DNA of 13,718 bases, taken from the NCBI GenBank assembly GCA_910579835.1, contig CAJTWQ010000048.1, positions 1 through 13,718 on the forward strand, given 5' to 3'. This DNA is from an uncultured Ruminococcus sp. GTDB taxonomy: Bacteria; Bacillota; Clostridia; Oscillospirales; Ruminococcaceae. Of this stretch, positions 1-7,492 are shown piece by piece (position 1 is the first letter of the stretch; the number at the start of each line of letters is the position of its first letter). The translations under genes and the position numbers were made by a program. The notes below the pieces were generated by a model. The model was not told the origin of the DNA. It saw only the letters and a list, made by a program, of their open reading frames with translations, and ran no database searches.

Positions 1-7
1 CCTCCCT

Positions 8-140
8 AAAACTTTTAATATCAAAATTTTAAGACGGTTTTGCCATTTATCAGATCAACGAGTAAAATTTCAGCTTTATGTAAACTCGTTGAAAAGATTT
101 TTTGGCAAAACCGTCTTAAAATTTTGGTGCTAAAAGTCTT
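8..140. repeat. Large imperfect inverted repeat downstream of tex
   Basis: Positions 22-45 are perfectly reverse-complementary to 103-126 (24 bp, core AAGACGGTTTTGCCA). Pairing continues outward with wobbles and a few mismatches to about 8 and 140. A second nested 8-bp pair lies inside it (CAACGAGT at 56-63 with ACTCGTTG at 84-91). The whole stretch could fold as one long hairpin on either strand. No coding sequence is supported here. It may be a MITE-like or other dispersed intergenic repeat; its outer edge may lie beyond the window start, so true ends and target duplications cannot be judged. Confidence 0.7.
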
Positions 141-153
141 TGGAAAGGGGGTA

Positions 154-190
154 CGGGGGAATAACCTTTCCTCAGAAAGGTTTTCCCCCG
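154..190 (-). terminator. Strong hairpin after tex, possible terminator or repeat part
   Basis: CGGGGGAA (154-161) and AACCTTTC (163-170) pair with GAAAGGTT (175-182) and TTCCCCCG (183-190). This gives a 16-bp stem with one bulged T and a CTCA loop. It lies about 50 bases beyond the tex stop codon and could stop tex transcription. However, no T-run follows the stem on the minus strand, so it is not a textbook intrinsic terminator. It may instead be part of the same dispersed repeat as the adjacent palindrome. Confidence 0.45.
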
Positions 191-239
191 ATAAGTCACA
201 GTAATATTCTCTAAGAATCTCCGTCATAAATGCGCGGTT

Positions 240-2507
240 TTATTTTCCTTTGATTCTGAAAGCGCTGTTGTTAATTTTTGCAGGATCAAAGCCTTTTGGC
301 TTTCTGTCCTCACGTTTTTTTCTTGGTCTGGGATGCTGTTTTTTCTCTTCCTCGTCGTTAAGGCGCATGGTAAGGGAAATTCTGCTGCGCTTTACGTCAA
401 CGTCAAGGACGCGCACCTTTACTATTTCGCCGACCTTGACCGCTTCAAGAGGATGCTTTATAAATCGACTGGTTATCTGTGATATATGCACCAGTCCGTC
501 CTCGTGTACGCCTATATCCACAAATATTCCGAAATCTATGATATTGCGGACGGTTCCTACAAGCTCCATGCCAGGTTTGAGATCTTTTATTTCCATGACA
601 TCACCGCTTCTAAGCAGCGGAGGCGGCAGCTCGTCACGGAGATCTCTGCCGGGCTTTTTAAGCTCCCCGATTATGTCAGTCAGAGTTGGAACGCCTATTT
701 CAAGGGTTTTGCTGATATTCTCGATACCGAGAGCATCAGCCTTTTCTTTTATGCCTTGAGCGCCGCCTCCGGATATATCCGCAAGGGTAAAGCCGCATTC
801 GCTGAGCAGCGAGGACGCCGCCTTATAGCTTTCGGGATGAACGGCGGTATTGTCAAGAGGATTTTTTCCGTCGCGGACTCTGAGGAATCCGGCACACTGC
901 TCAAATGCCTTTTTGCCCAGCTTCGGAACTTTAAGAAGTTCTTTTCTGTCTGTAAAGCATCCGTTTTCCTCACGATATGCAACAATATTTTTTGCAACGG
1001 CGGAATTGATTCCTGCAATGTACGAAAGCAGGGAATGGGACGCCGTGTTAAGATCAACGCCTACAGAGTTTACGCAGTCCTCGACAACTCCGGAAAGTGC
1101 GTCGTTCATGCGTGCCTGCGGCATATCGTGCTGATACTGTCCTACGCCGATGGCTTTTGGTTCAATTTTTACCAGTTCAGCCAGAGGATCCTGCAAACGG
1201 CGTGCGATCGAAACGGCGCTTCTCAGGGAAACATCGTAGTCCGGGAACTCCTCAGCAGCAAGCTTTGAAGCAGAATAAACGGAAGCTCCCGCTTCGCTGA
1301 CTACCATATAGCTGAGCTTCTGAGGAATCTCTTTAAGAAGTTCGGCGGTAAACGCCTCTGTTTCTCGGGACGCAGTGCCGTTTCCTATGGAAATGGTAGT
1401 TACGCCGTGTTTCTGGATAAGAGCCTTTATCGTGCGCTTTGAGGCTTCAATATTTGTTTTCGGACCGGGAGTGCAGTAAATTATTGCCGTATCGAGCACC
1501 TTTCCGGTAGCATCAATAACAGCTGCCTTGCAGCCGGTTCTGTAGCCGGGGTCAAGTCCTAGAATAACGCTGTTTTTAAGCGGAGGCTGCAAAAGAAGCT
1601 GACGGAGATTTGAAGCGAATACCTTTATGGATTCTTCAGCGGCCTTAGCGGTCATTTCGGAGCGTATCTCGCGTTCGACAGACGGGAATATAAGACGCTT
1701 GTAGCTGTCCTCGGCAGCGGCGCGGACAAGTTCTCCGCAGGCATTGTTGTTTCTGATATATTTTCTCAGGATAATATCAGTGGCGCCGGTTTCGTCAAGA
1801 TTCACTGAGACTTTCAGGAATCCCTCCTTTTCTCCTCTGTCAAGGGCAAGGACACGATGATTTGCGATCTTCGATACAGGTTCTAAATACTCATAATAGT
1901 TAGTATAAACGCTTTCAGCTTCCGGATCGACTGCCTTTGAAGACATTTCGCCCTTTTCGGCGGCAAGGGCGCGGAGTTTCTTTCTAATATCCGCATCGTC
2001 CGATATATCCTCTGCAATAATATCCATTGCTCCCTGAACAGCCGCCTGAACGTCAGGAACTTCTTTATCCGGATTTACAAAGGCTTCCGCTTCCTTTTCA
2101 GGGCTGACAGAGTTGTTTTGTTCCATAATAAGCTGTGCAAGAGGTTCAAGTCCCCTCTCCCTTGCCACGCTGGCGCGGGTTTTTCTTTTAGGTTTGAATG
2201 GACGGTATATGTCCTCAACCTCCACCAGAGTCGCAGCGGCGCTGATTGCAGCTTCGATTTCCGGCGTCATTTTTTCCTGTTCGGAAATGGACGCCGTTAT
2301 TTCTTCCTTGCGCTTTTCCAGATTACGGAGATATGTAAGTCTGTCATTAAGCTCACGTAGGATCTGGTCGTCAAGAGAGCCTGTAAGCTCCTTACGGTAA
2401 CGGGCAATAAAGGGAATGGTTTTGCCGTCGTCAATAAGTTCTACGGTGTTGTCCACCTGTTCCTGCCTAAGACCGAATTCCTTTGCAAGAGTTTTATTTA
2501 TATCCAT
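240..2507 (-). CDS. tex: Tex family S1 RNA-binding transcription accessory protein
   Basis: The product is 755 residues, close to the usual Tex length. Tex proteins bind RNA or DNA through a C-terminal S1 domain and are linked to transcription in the cytoplasm; the precise reaction is not settled. Visible parts, in order: a helical N-terminal region with the family stretch IPFIARYRKE (31-40) and DIYRPFKPKRKTR (99-111); a YqgF/RNase H-like domain starting at ILGLDPGYRTG (315-325); helix-hairpin-helix segments about 490-545; an S1 domain about 646-715 (GTVRNIIDFGIFVDIG); and a basic Lys/Arg-rich tail. The ATG start has AAAGGA at 2517-2522, nine bases upstream. The hydrolase gene ends 32 bases upstream on the same strand, so the two are probably co-transcribed. 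Nothing looks broken. Identification is secure; the cellular role is known only in general terms. Confidence 0.95.
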   Translation of the reverse strand: MDINKTLAKEFGLRQEQVDNTVELIDDGKTIPFIARYRKELTGSLDDQILRELNDRLTYLRNLEKRKEEITASISEQEKMTPEIEAAISAAATLVEVEDIYRPFKPKRKTRASVARERGLEPLAQLIMEQNNSVSPEKEAEAFVNPDKEVPDVQAAVQGAMDIIAEDISDDADIRKKLRALAAEKGEMSSKAVDPEAESVYTNYYEYLEPVSKIANHRVLALDRGEKEGFLKVSVNLDETGATDIILRKYIRNNNACGELVRAAAEDSYKRLIFPSVEREIRSEMTAKAAEESIKVFASNLRQLLLQPPLKNSVILGLDPGYRTGCKAAVIDATGKVLDTAIIYCTPGPKTNIEASKRTIKALIQKHGVTTISIGNGTASRETEAFTAELLKEIPQKLSYMVVSEAGASVYSASKLAAEEFPDYDVSLRSAVSIARRLQDPLAELVKIEPKAIGVGQYQHDMPQARMNDALSGVVEDCVNSVGVDLNTASHSLLSYIAGINSAVAKNIVAYREENGCFTDRKELLKVPKLGKKAFEQCAGFLRVRDGKNPLDNTAVHPESYKAASSLLSECGFTLADISGGGAQGIKEKADALGIENISKTLEIGVPTLTDIIGELKKPGRDLRDELPPPLLRSGDVMEIKDLKPGMELVGTVRNIIDFGIFVDIGVHEDGLVHISQITSRFIKHPLEAVKVGEIVKVRVLDVDVKRSRISLTMRLNDEEEKKQHPRPRKKREDRKPKGFDPAKINNSAFRIKGK

Positions 2508-2539
2508 GTTATTTTATCCTTTCATATGCCGGTAAGGCG

Positions 2540-3484
2540 TTATTCTGCGTCATTCAGCCGGTCTATCCATGAAAACAGGGTTTTTGCTATGTCCTTGTAA
2601 ACATTGACGCGGTTTTTCTCATTGAGAACCTCGTGGCGCATTCCGTCAAAGATTCGGTGTGAGATACTCTCGTATCCCTTTTTTTCAAGTTTTTTTATAA
2701 GCCCTGAAAAGTGCCGTTCGGAGATCATGCAGGGATCATCCTTTCCGGAGATAAACCTCACGGGAAGAGATGGATTTTTTATCTCCCAGCCGCCTCCGGA
2801 ATTTGCCTGCCGCATCAGACTGAGCATTTCCTCATAACCGTTGAGAGTAAATTTATAACTGCACAGAGGATCGGCGTTAAAAGCAGCCACAACGTCGGGA
2901 TCGCTGCACCGCCAGGAATTATCCGGCTGCTCAAAAAATTTTCCGAGTGTATTGTCTATTGCGTCATAGATCTTATCGCTGCGGAAACGGCTCCCAGGAT
3001 TTTTCAGCAAAACGGCATTTATACTTCGGAGAATCGGGGAAAAACGCTTCATGATAGGAGAACCGATAAGTATAAGTCCGTTTATTTCGTCGTCGTGCTC
3101 TTTTATAAAGCAGCGTGCGCCAGCACCGCCAATACCGCAGCCTATCATAAAAACCGGCAGAGACGGATAATGGCTGCGTATCATGCCGTTAAGCTGTACA
3201 ATATCGCTTATATAGCCCGAACTGCCGTTTTTGAACATAAATCCGAGATCGTCCTCAGTGCAGACGCTTTTTCCGTGGCCTCTGCAATCGTGAATCACAG
3301 TGATAAAGCCTTGTTCGGCAAGATAATCCATAAATGGAAAATATCGCTCTTTGTACTCGTTCATGCCGTGAATTATCTGAACGGTTCCGTATACTTCTCC
3401 CGGAGGTATGGCTATCACGGCAGAAATAAGAAGCTCGTCAAATTCGGAGGGAAATTCAAATTCCTTTATATCCGCATTAAGCAT
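2540..3484 (-). CDS. Alpha/beta hydrolase, lysophospholipase-like, nucleophile Ser replaced by Gly
   Basis: This is a 314-residue protein of the monoacylglycerol lipase/lysophospholipase (PldB-like) alpha/beta hydrolase family. Numbered from this start, the oxyanion-loop motif IIHGMNEY lies at 37-44, DCRGHGKS at 66-73, the likely catalytic Asp in GKDDP at 247-251, and the likely catalytic His in MRHEV at 284. The nucleophile elbow, normally GHSMG or GxSxG, reads GCGIG at 115-119, so the catalytic serine position is Gly117 (codon GGT, 3134-3136). The protein may therefore be catalytically dead, or use the neighbouring Cys116; both ideas are inference. The start at 3484 is preferred because AGGAA (3493-3497) sits eight bases upstream. 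The in-frame ATG at 3502 would add six residues but has a poorly spaced site. No signal peptide is seen, so it is probably cytoplasmic. It precedes tex by 32 bases and follows its own promoter. Confidence 0.85.
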   Translation of the reverse strand: MLNADIKEFEFPSEFDELLISAVIAIPPGEVYGTVQIIHGMNEYKERYFPFMDYLAEQGFITVIHDCRGHGKSVCTEDDLGFMFKNGSSGYISDIVQLNGMIRSHYPSLPVFMIGCGIGGAGARCFIKEHDDEINGLILIGSPIMKRFSPILRSINAVLLKNPGSRFRSDKIYDAIDNTLGKFFEQPDNSWRCSDPDVVAAFNADPLCSYKFTLNGYEEMLSLMRQANSGGGWEIKNPSLPVRFISGKDDPCMISERHFSGLIKKLEKKGYESISHRIFDGMRHEVLNEKNRVNVYKDIAKTLFSWIDRLNDAE

Positions 3485-3525
3485 ATATTCTGTTCCTTCC
3501 ATATTTCCAAATATTTGTAAATATT

Positions 3526-3554
3526 ATTATATCATATTTCCGAAGTTAAATCAA
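3526..3554 (-). promoter_or_regulatory. Promoter for the hydrolase-tex unit
   Basis: On the minus strand TTGATT (3549-3554) is followed by a 17-base spacer and TATAAT (3526-3531), with TGA just before the -10 box, an extended -10. Transcription would begin near 3519, a short distance before the hydrolase start. It faces away from the ylxM promoter at 3640. Confidence 0.75.
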
Positions 3555-3639
3555 GTAGAGAATTATTAGCTGATTAGTATACAAATAAGAGCTACAAGTA
3601 ATTTGTTTTGTATAAAATAGATATATTTAACAGCAGCAC

Positions 3640-3668
3640 TTGACAAATCTGAGGGTATGTGTTATAAT
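3640..3668 (+). promoter_or_regulatory. Consensus promoter for ylxM-ffh
   Basis: TTGACA (3640-3645), a 17-base spacer and TATAAT (3663-3668) match the SigA-type consensus exactly, and TGT before the -10 gives an extended -10. The predicted start of transcription is near 3675, leaving a leader of about 30 bases before ylxM. An A/T-rich stretch with no gene separates it from the divergent hydrolase promoter. Confidence 0.9.
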
Positions 3669-3705
3669 GTGTAAAGTATTTTTAAATTACATCAGCGAGG
3701 TCTAT

Positions 3706-4041
3706 ATGGCTAAAGATCTGAAATTTGTTATGCTCCTTGACTGCTACGGCGATCTGCTTACCGGGCATCAGCGCAATGTTATGGAGCTTTATTACTGTGA
3801 GGATCTTTCACTTGCAGAAATAAGTGTTCCTTTAGGAATTACCCGGCAGGCGGTCATGAGCCTTATCAGGCGCACCGAGGGGATTCTTCAGGACTATGAG
3901 GATAAACTTGGATTCGCCCTGCGGCTTGAAAAGTTAAGGGAGTGCTTTGGAAATATAGCCGCTTATGCGGAAAAAATTAACGATAAAAAGCTGAGAGATT
4001 TGATACACAGAGAAACCGGCAGAGGAATGGAACTTATATAG
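3706..4041 (+). CDS. ylxM: YlxM family HTH protein, SRP-associated
   Basis: The 111-residue product matches the YlxM/UPF0122 family, small helix-turn-helix proteins resembling sigma-70 region 4 and usually encoded just before ffh. In streptococci YlxM is reported to bind SRP components and modulate SRP activity. The helix-turn-helix spans about residues 20-60 (GHQRNVMELYY, LSLAEISVPLGITRQAVMSLI), followed by a helical C-terminus. The start chosen here is the ATG at 3706, with GCGAGG at 3695-3700 five bases upstream. The frame is open further upstream, but the first possible codon (TTG at 3640) lies inside the -35 box, so a longer protein is ruled out by the promoter. The ffh start is 42 bases downstream, so the two genes are very likely one transcript. 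The family call is firm; the mechanism in this organism is inferred. Confidence 0.92.
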   Translation: MAKDLKFVMLLDCYGDLLTGHQRNVMELYYCEDLSLAEISVPLGITRQAVMSLIRRTEGILQDYEDKLGFALRLEKLRECFGNIAAYAEKINDKKLRDLIHRETGRGMELI

Positions 4042-4083
4042 TGTTTTCAATCAGTATAAACTGTCATAAAAGGAGGAAAAGGC

Positions 4084-5469
4084 ATGGCATTTGAAGGACT
4101 TTCCGAAAAACTTAACAGCGTATTTAAAAAACTGAAATCAAGAGGCAAGCTTACGGAAAGCGACGTTAAGGAGGCTATGCGCGAGGTTCGTCTCGCACTC
4201 CTGGAGGCAGACGTAAGTTATAAGGTAGTTAAGGAATTTGTAAAAAGCGTTACGGAACGTGCTGTCGGAGAAGATGTTCTTACAAGCCTTACTCCCGCAC
4301 AGCAGGTTATAAAAATAGTAAATGAAGAGCTTTGCGCTCTTATGGGAAACAGCAATGCAAGGATTAATTTTTCGTCTAAGCCCCCTACGGTAATCATGAT
4401 GTGCGGACTACAGGGGTCCGGTAAGACGACCCATTCCGCAAAGCTGGCTAAGCTTCTTAAAAAAGAGGGACACCGTCCGCTTCTTGCCGCCTGCGATATT
4501 TACCGTCCTGCGGCTATAAATCAGCTTCAGGTTGTGGGACAGAAAGCCGATGTTCCCGTTTTTGAAATGGGGCAGATCGATCCTGTGATCATCGCTAAAC
4601 AGGCTCTTGCTCATGCCAGAGACTATGGTCACGACATTCTTATTATAGATACCGCCGGACGTCTCCATATAGATGAAAAGCTTATGGATGAACTGGTGAA
4701 CATAAAGGAAATTACTCAGCCTGACGAAATCATGCTCGTTGTAGACGCAATGACAGGTCAGGACGCCGTAAACGTTGCCAAAGCCTTTGACGAAGCAGTG
4801 GGAATCACCAGCGTTCTCATGTCGAAGCTTGACTCTGATACCAGGGGAGGCGCCGCGCTTTCCGTTCTGTCGGTTACGGGAAAGCCTATCAAATATGTGG
4901 GAATGGGCGAAAAGCTGGATGATTTCGAGCAGTTCCATCCGGAAAGAATGGCTTCAAGAATACTTGGAATGGGTGACGTTCTCACTCTCATTGAAAAGGC
5001 AGAGAACGTTATGTCTCAGAAAGAGGCCGAAAAGCTTACAAAAAAATTTAAGGAAAACAAGTTCGATATGGACGATCTCCTGAATCAGATGAAGCAGATA
5101 AAAAAACTCGGCTCTATGAAGTCAATTATAGGAATGCTGCCGGGCGTTGGCGATAAGCTCAAGGACGCGGATATTGACGAAAGTCAGCTTGACAGAGTTG
5201 AAGCTATTATTACATCTATGACAAAGGCGGAGCGTGAAAAGCCGTCCATTATTAATCCATCCCGGAAAAGACGTATTGCAAAAGGTTCCGGAACAAAGGT
5301 GGAGGACGTAAACAGGCTTCTCAAGCAGTTCGATCAGATGCAGCAGGTTATGAAGCGTTTTACAGGCAAGAATAATAAAATGTCTCTGCGTAAGGCAAGA
5401 AAACAGCTTGCAGGCATGAATTTTGACAAAATGCAGGGTAAGGGCGGAGGAAATCTTCCCCCAATCTGA
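4084..5469 (+). CDS. ffh: Signal recognition particle GTPase Ffh
   Basis: The 461-residue product is the SRP54 homologue. It binds 4.5S/6S RNA and signal sequences on nascent chains, and pairs with the receptor FtsY to deliver ribosomes to the membrane. The N domain covers about 1-90. The GTPase domain has its P-loop GLQGSGKT at 108-115, DTAGR at 189-193 and SKLD at 247-250 (Ser in place of the commoner Thr), followed by the RGGAALS signature near 254-260. The methionine-rich M domain runs about 315-450 with the RNA-binding SRKRRIAKGSGT segment at 393-404. The start is supported by AGGAGG at 4071-4076, seven bases upstream. It follows ylxM and precedes rpsP by 235 bases. The ftsY gene is not in this window. 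Nothing is missing or damaged. Confidence 0.97.
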   Translation: MAFEGLSEKLNSVFKKLKSRGKLTESDVKEAMREVRLALLEADVSYKVVKEFVKSVTERAVGEDVLTSLTPAQQVIKIVNEELCALMGNSNARINFSSKPPTVIMMCGLQGSGKTTHSAKLAKLLKKEGHRPLLAACDIYRPAAINQLQVVGQKADVPVFEMGQIDPVIIAKQALAHARDYGHDILIIDTAGRLHIDEKLMDELVNIKEITQPDEIMLVVDAMTGQDAVNVAKAFDEAVGITSVLMSKLDSDTRGGAALSVLSVTGKPIKYVGMGEKLDDFEQFHPERMASRILGMGDVLTLIEKAENVMSQKEAEKLTKKFKENKFDMDDLLNQMKQIKKLGSMKSIIGMLPGVGDKLKDADIDESQLDRVEAIITSMTKAEREKPSIINPSRKRRIAKGSGTKVEDVNRLLKQFDQMQQVMKRFTGKNNKMSLRKARKQLAGMNFDKMQGKGGGNLPPI

Positions 5470-5704
5470 GAATAGAGGTTATCTAAAGATTTCAAAGCGG
5501 TTTCCGCTTGAATAGAGAGCTTGTATTCATAGTTAACACGCATTCTTTTTGGCAGATCTTTACGCTGAACTGCGTCAAAAAGCGTTTGCAGTAAATCATA
5601 ATTTCTGCATATTTTTTCTTGTCAGCATGAAGATTATGTACAAAGATTCCTGCATGTTACCTATGAATGCAAGCTCTACAGATTATTTCCGGAGGTGAAT
5701 TTAA
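5470..5704 (+). other. Intergenic stretch ffh-rpsP, possible leader of rpsP
   Basis: This 235-base stretch has no credible gene. A small hairpin AAGCGG-TTT-CCGCTT lies at 5495-5509 without a T-run. A weak stem TGCAG (5587-5591) with CTGCA (5605-5609) is followed by a T-rich run to about 5620 and could be a poor terminator for ffh. A weak promoter-like pair, TTGCAG (5586-5591), 16 bases, CATATT (5608-5613), overlaps it. If that promoter is real, rpsP has an untranslated leader of about 85 bases, containing TGCAT and ATGCA that could pair. None of these is certain. Confidence 0.35.
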
Positions 5705-5947
5705 ATGGCAGTTAAAATCAGACTCAGAAGAATGGGCGCTAAGAAAGCTCCTTTTTATCGTATTGTTGTTGCTGATTCCAGATACCCCAGAGACGGCAGA
5801 TTCGTTGAGGAGATCGGTTACTATGATCCCACAAAGAATCCTTCTGTTGTTAAGGTTGACGCTGACAAGGCTAAGGACTGGATCAAAAAGGGCGCTCAGC
5901 CTACAGATACTGTAAAGAGCATCCTTAAGAACGAAGGCGTTCTTTAA
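5705..5947 (+). CDS. rpsP: Small ribosomal subunit protein bS16
   Basis: The 80-residue protein begins MAVKIRLRRMGAKKAPFYRI and carries VVADSRYPRDGRFVEEIGYYDP, both diagnostic of bS16. This protein binds 16S rRNA in the 30S body and helps assembly. Length is typical of the short Firmicute form. The start has a very strong site, GGAGGTGA at 5691-5698, with a seven-base spacer. It lies between ffh and khpA, the standard order in Firmicutes, and a hairpin in the 72-base gap before khpA may tune relative expression. No oddities are seen. Confidence 0.98.
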   Translation: MAVKIRLRRMGAKKAPFYRIVVADSRYPRDGRFVEEIGYYDPTKNPSVVKVDADKAKDWIKKGAQPTDTVKSILKNEGVL

Positions 5948-5961
5948 TTACCTGTTCTACG

Positions 5962-5997
5962 GCGGAGGAGAGACTGTGGTCTCTGCCTCTGTTCCGC
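5962..5997 (+). other. Hairpin between rpsP and khpA
   Basis: GCGGA (5962-5966) pairs with TCCGC (5993-5997) and AGAGAC (5969-5974) with GTCTCT (5979-5984) around a TGTG loop, with an unequal internal loop between. There is no T-run, so it is not an intrinsic terminator. It could protect rpsP mRNA or lower khpA expression. The structure is visible; the role is inference. Confidence 0.5.
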
Positions 5998-6019
5998 AAG
6001 ACACATGGAGGACATTTTT

Positions 6020-6253
6020 ATGAAAGATTTACTTTATGCTATTGCAGCAGGACTCGTTGAGGACAAGTCTGCTATCAGCATTACAGAGGACGCTCCCGAT
6101 GAAGAGGGCGTTATAGTTTTTCATCTTACCGTAGCGCCTGACGATATGGGACGCGTTATCGGCAAGCAGGGCAGGATCGCAAAGGCTCTCCGTACAATTA
6201 TGCGTGCAGGAGCCGCTAAAAAGAATCTCAAGGTTTCTGTTAATATTGAATAA
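6020..6253 (+). CDS. khpA: KhpA, KH-domain RNA-binding protein
   Basis: The 77-residue protein is essentially a single KH domain with the GxxG loop at GKQG (48-51) in GRVIGKQGRIAKALRTIM (44-61). It belongs to the KhpA/YlqC family, which in Firmicutes partners with KhpB/Jag as an RNA chaperone affecting cell size and division. Length matches the family. The start at 6020 is chosen because GGAGGA at 6007-6012 lies seven bases upstream; an in-frame ATG at 6005 overlaps that site and would add five residues with no ribosome site of its own. It follows rpsP in the standard order, but the next genes usually found, rimM and trmD, are absent. Instead a shared terminator and the convergent dnaJ follow. 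Confidence 0.93.
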   Translation: MKDLLYAIAAGLVEDKSAISITEDAPDEEGVIVFHLTVAPDDMGRVIGKQGRIAKALRTIMRAGAAKKNLKVSVNIE

Positions 6254-6260
6254 AAACTAA

Positions 6261-6293
6261 GGCTGATGCAATGCTTAACGCACTGTATCAGCC
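6261..6293. terminator. Bidirectional terminator between khpA and dnaJ
   Basis: GGCTGATGCA (6261-6270) pairs with TGTATCAGCC (6284-6293), ten pairs including one G-T. On the plus strand seven T residues follow directly, an excellent end for the khpA transcript. On the minus strand TTAGTTTTTA follows, a fair end for the heat-shock operon. The dnaJ stop codon at 6299-6301 overlaps the plus-strand T-run. Confidence 0.9.
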
Positions 6294-6298
6294 TTTTT

Positions 6299-7450
6299 TT
6301 ATATATCGAACTTCTTTTTCAGCTTTTCAAAAAAGCTTTGCCGTTTAGCATAATTTTTTTCATTCAGAGAATCTTCAAAGGCTTTCAGCAGATCTTTCTG
6401 CTTTTTCGTCAGATTCTTAGGCACTTCAACGTTTATCTTGACATACTGATTTCCTCTGTCCACTCTCTGAAGCTTCTGGATGCCCTTGCCTTTCAGCCTG
6501 AACACTGTTCCCGTCTGGGTTCCTTCACTGATATTATACTTTACATCGCCGTCAATTGTAGGCACGGTGATCTCTGCACCGAGTACAGCTTCGGCATAAG
6601 TAACCGGTATTTCGCAGTGAACGTCAAATCCGTCGCGCTTAAACAGCGAATGACTCTTGACATTGACATTAAGCATCAGATCTCCGGACGGACCGCCGTT
6701 TACGCCGCAGTCGCCCTGTCCGGAGAGCCGCATAGTCTGTCTGTCTCCGATTCCGGCAGGTATATCCACTGAAACGGTTTTCTGCGTCCGTATCCTTCCG
6801 ATTCCCCGGCAGCTTGGACAAGGATTCTGTATAATTTTTCCCTTGCCGCTGCAGTGCGGACATACTTTTGTTGATGAAATAGCGCCAAAAGGCGTTCTCT
6901 GAGAAGTTTTCACAGATCCCCTGCCGTGGCAGTCAGGACAGATCTCAGCTGTAGTTCCCTCGCCTGCGCCGGTTCCCTTACATGCTTCGCAGGTGCACAT
7001 TCTGTTAATCTTTATCTCCTGCTTTGTGCCTTTGCAGGCTTCCATAAAGCTGATCGTAACGGATTCCTGAATATCTGCGCCTCTTTTCGGAGCGTTTGCC
7101 GACGCAGAGCTGCGGCTTGAACCGCCGCCGAAACCGAATCCGCCAAATATGCTTTCCAGAATGTCACCCATATCCCCGAATCCGCCGAAACCGCCGGCAC
7201 CGTCAGCTCCGCCATAATTCGGGTCAACTCCAGCATGGCCGAACTGATCATATCGTGCTTTTTTATCAGGATCGTTCAGCACTTCAAATGCTTCGTTGAC
7301 CTCCTTCATCTTGTCCTCACAGCTGGGGTCGTCGGGATGAAGATCGGGATGATATTCCCTTGCCTTCTTCTTATAGGCCTTTTTTATTTCATCCTCGGAG
7401 GCTCCTTTCTGTATTCCGAGCACTTCATAATAATCTCTTTTTTCAGCCAT
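6299..7450 (-). CDS. dnaJ: Chaperone DnaJ (Hsp40), type I
   Basis: The 383-residue protein is a complete type I J-protein that stimulates DnaK ATPase and delivers unfolded clients. It has an N-terminal J domain (about 1-70) with the HPD triad at 34-36, a Gly/Phe-rich linker (about 76-110), and four zinc-binding CxxCxGxG repeats at 154-161, 171-178, 197-204 and 211-218. The C-terminal client-binding domains follow, to about 350. The start MAEKRDYYEVLG at 7450 is chosen because GGAGA (7456-7460) lies just upstream and the homology begins there; an upstream in-frame ATG at 7480 would add ten unrelated residues. It is the last gene of the hrcA operon, separated from dnaK by 210 bases that contain two inverted repeats, an unusually long gap within this operon. 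Confidence 0.97.
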   Translation of the reverse strand: MAEKRDYYEVLGIQKGASEDEIKKAYKKKAREYHPDLHPDDPSCEDKMKEVNEAFEVLNDPDKKARYDQFGHAGVDPNYGGADGAGGFGGFGDMGDILESIFGGFGFGGGSSRSSASANAPKRGADIQESVTISFMEACKGTKQEIKINRMCTCEACKGTGAGEGTTAEICPDCHGRGSVKTSQRTPFGAISSTKVCPHCSGKGKIIQNPCPSCRGIGRIRTQKTVSVDIPAGIGDRQTMRLSGQGDCGVNGGPSGDLMLNVNVKSHSLFKRDGFDVHCEIPVTYAEAVLGAEITVPTIDGDVKYNISEGTQTGTVFRLKGKGIQKLQRVDRGNQYVKINVEVPKNLTKKQKDLLKAFEDSLNEKNYAKRQSFFEKLKKKFDI

Positions 7451-7492
7451 CTGCTTCTCCGTTCTGCGGCTTTTCCGCAATTTTTAATGTAT

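Noticed and set aside
21..227. 68-codon open frame on the minus strand downstream of tex
   Set aside because: It runs through the large palindrome and hairpin, has no ribosome site of note, and its amino acid sequence is just the repeat translated.
486..1268. 260-codon open frame on the plus strand opposite tex
   Set aside because: It is an antisense shadow of a clearly conserved gene, with no ribosome site or recognisable domain.
2711..3520. 269-codon open frame on the plus strand opposite the hydrolase
   Set aside because: Antisense shadow; the hydrolase frame carries family motifs while this one has none, and it runs into the divergent promoter region.
3640..3705. Upstream extension of ylxM from a TTG codon
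   Set aside because: The TTG is part of the -35 box, upstream of the predicted transcription start, and family homology begins at the ATG at 3706.
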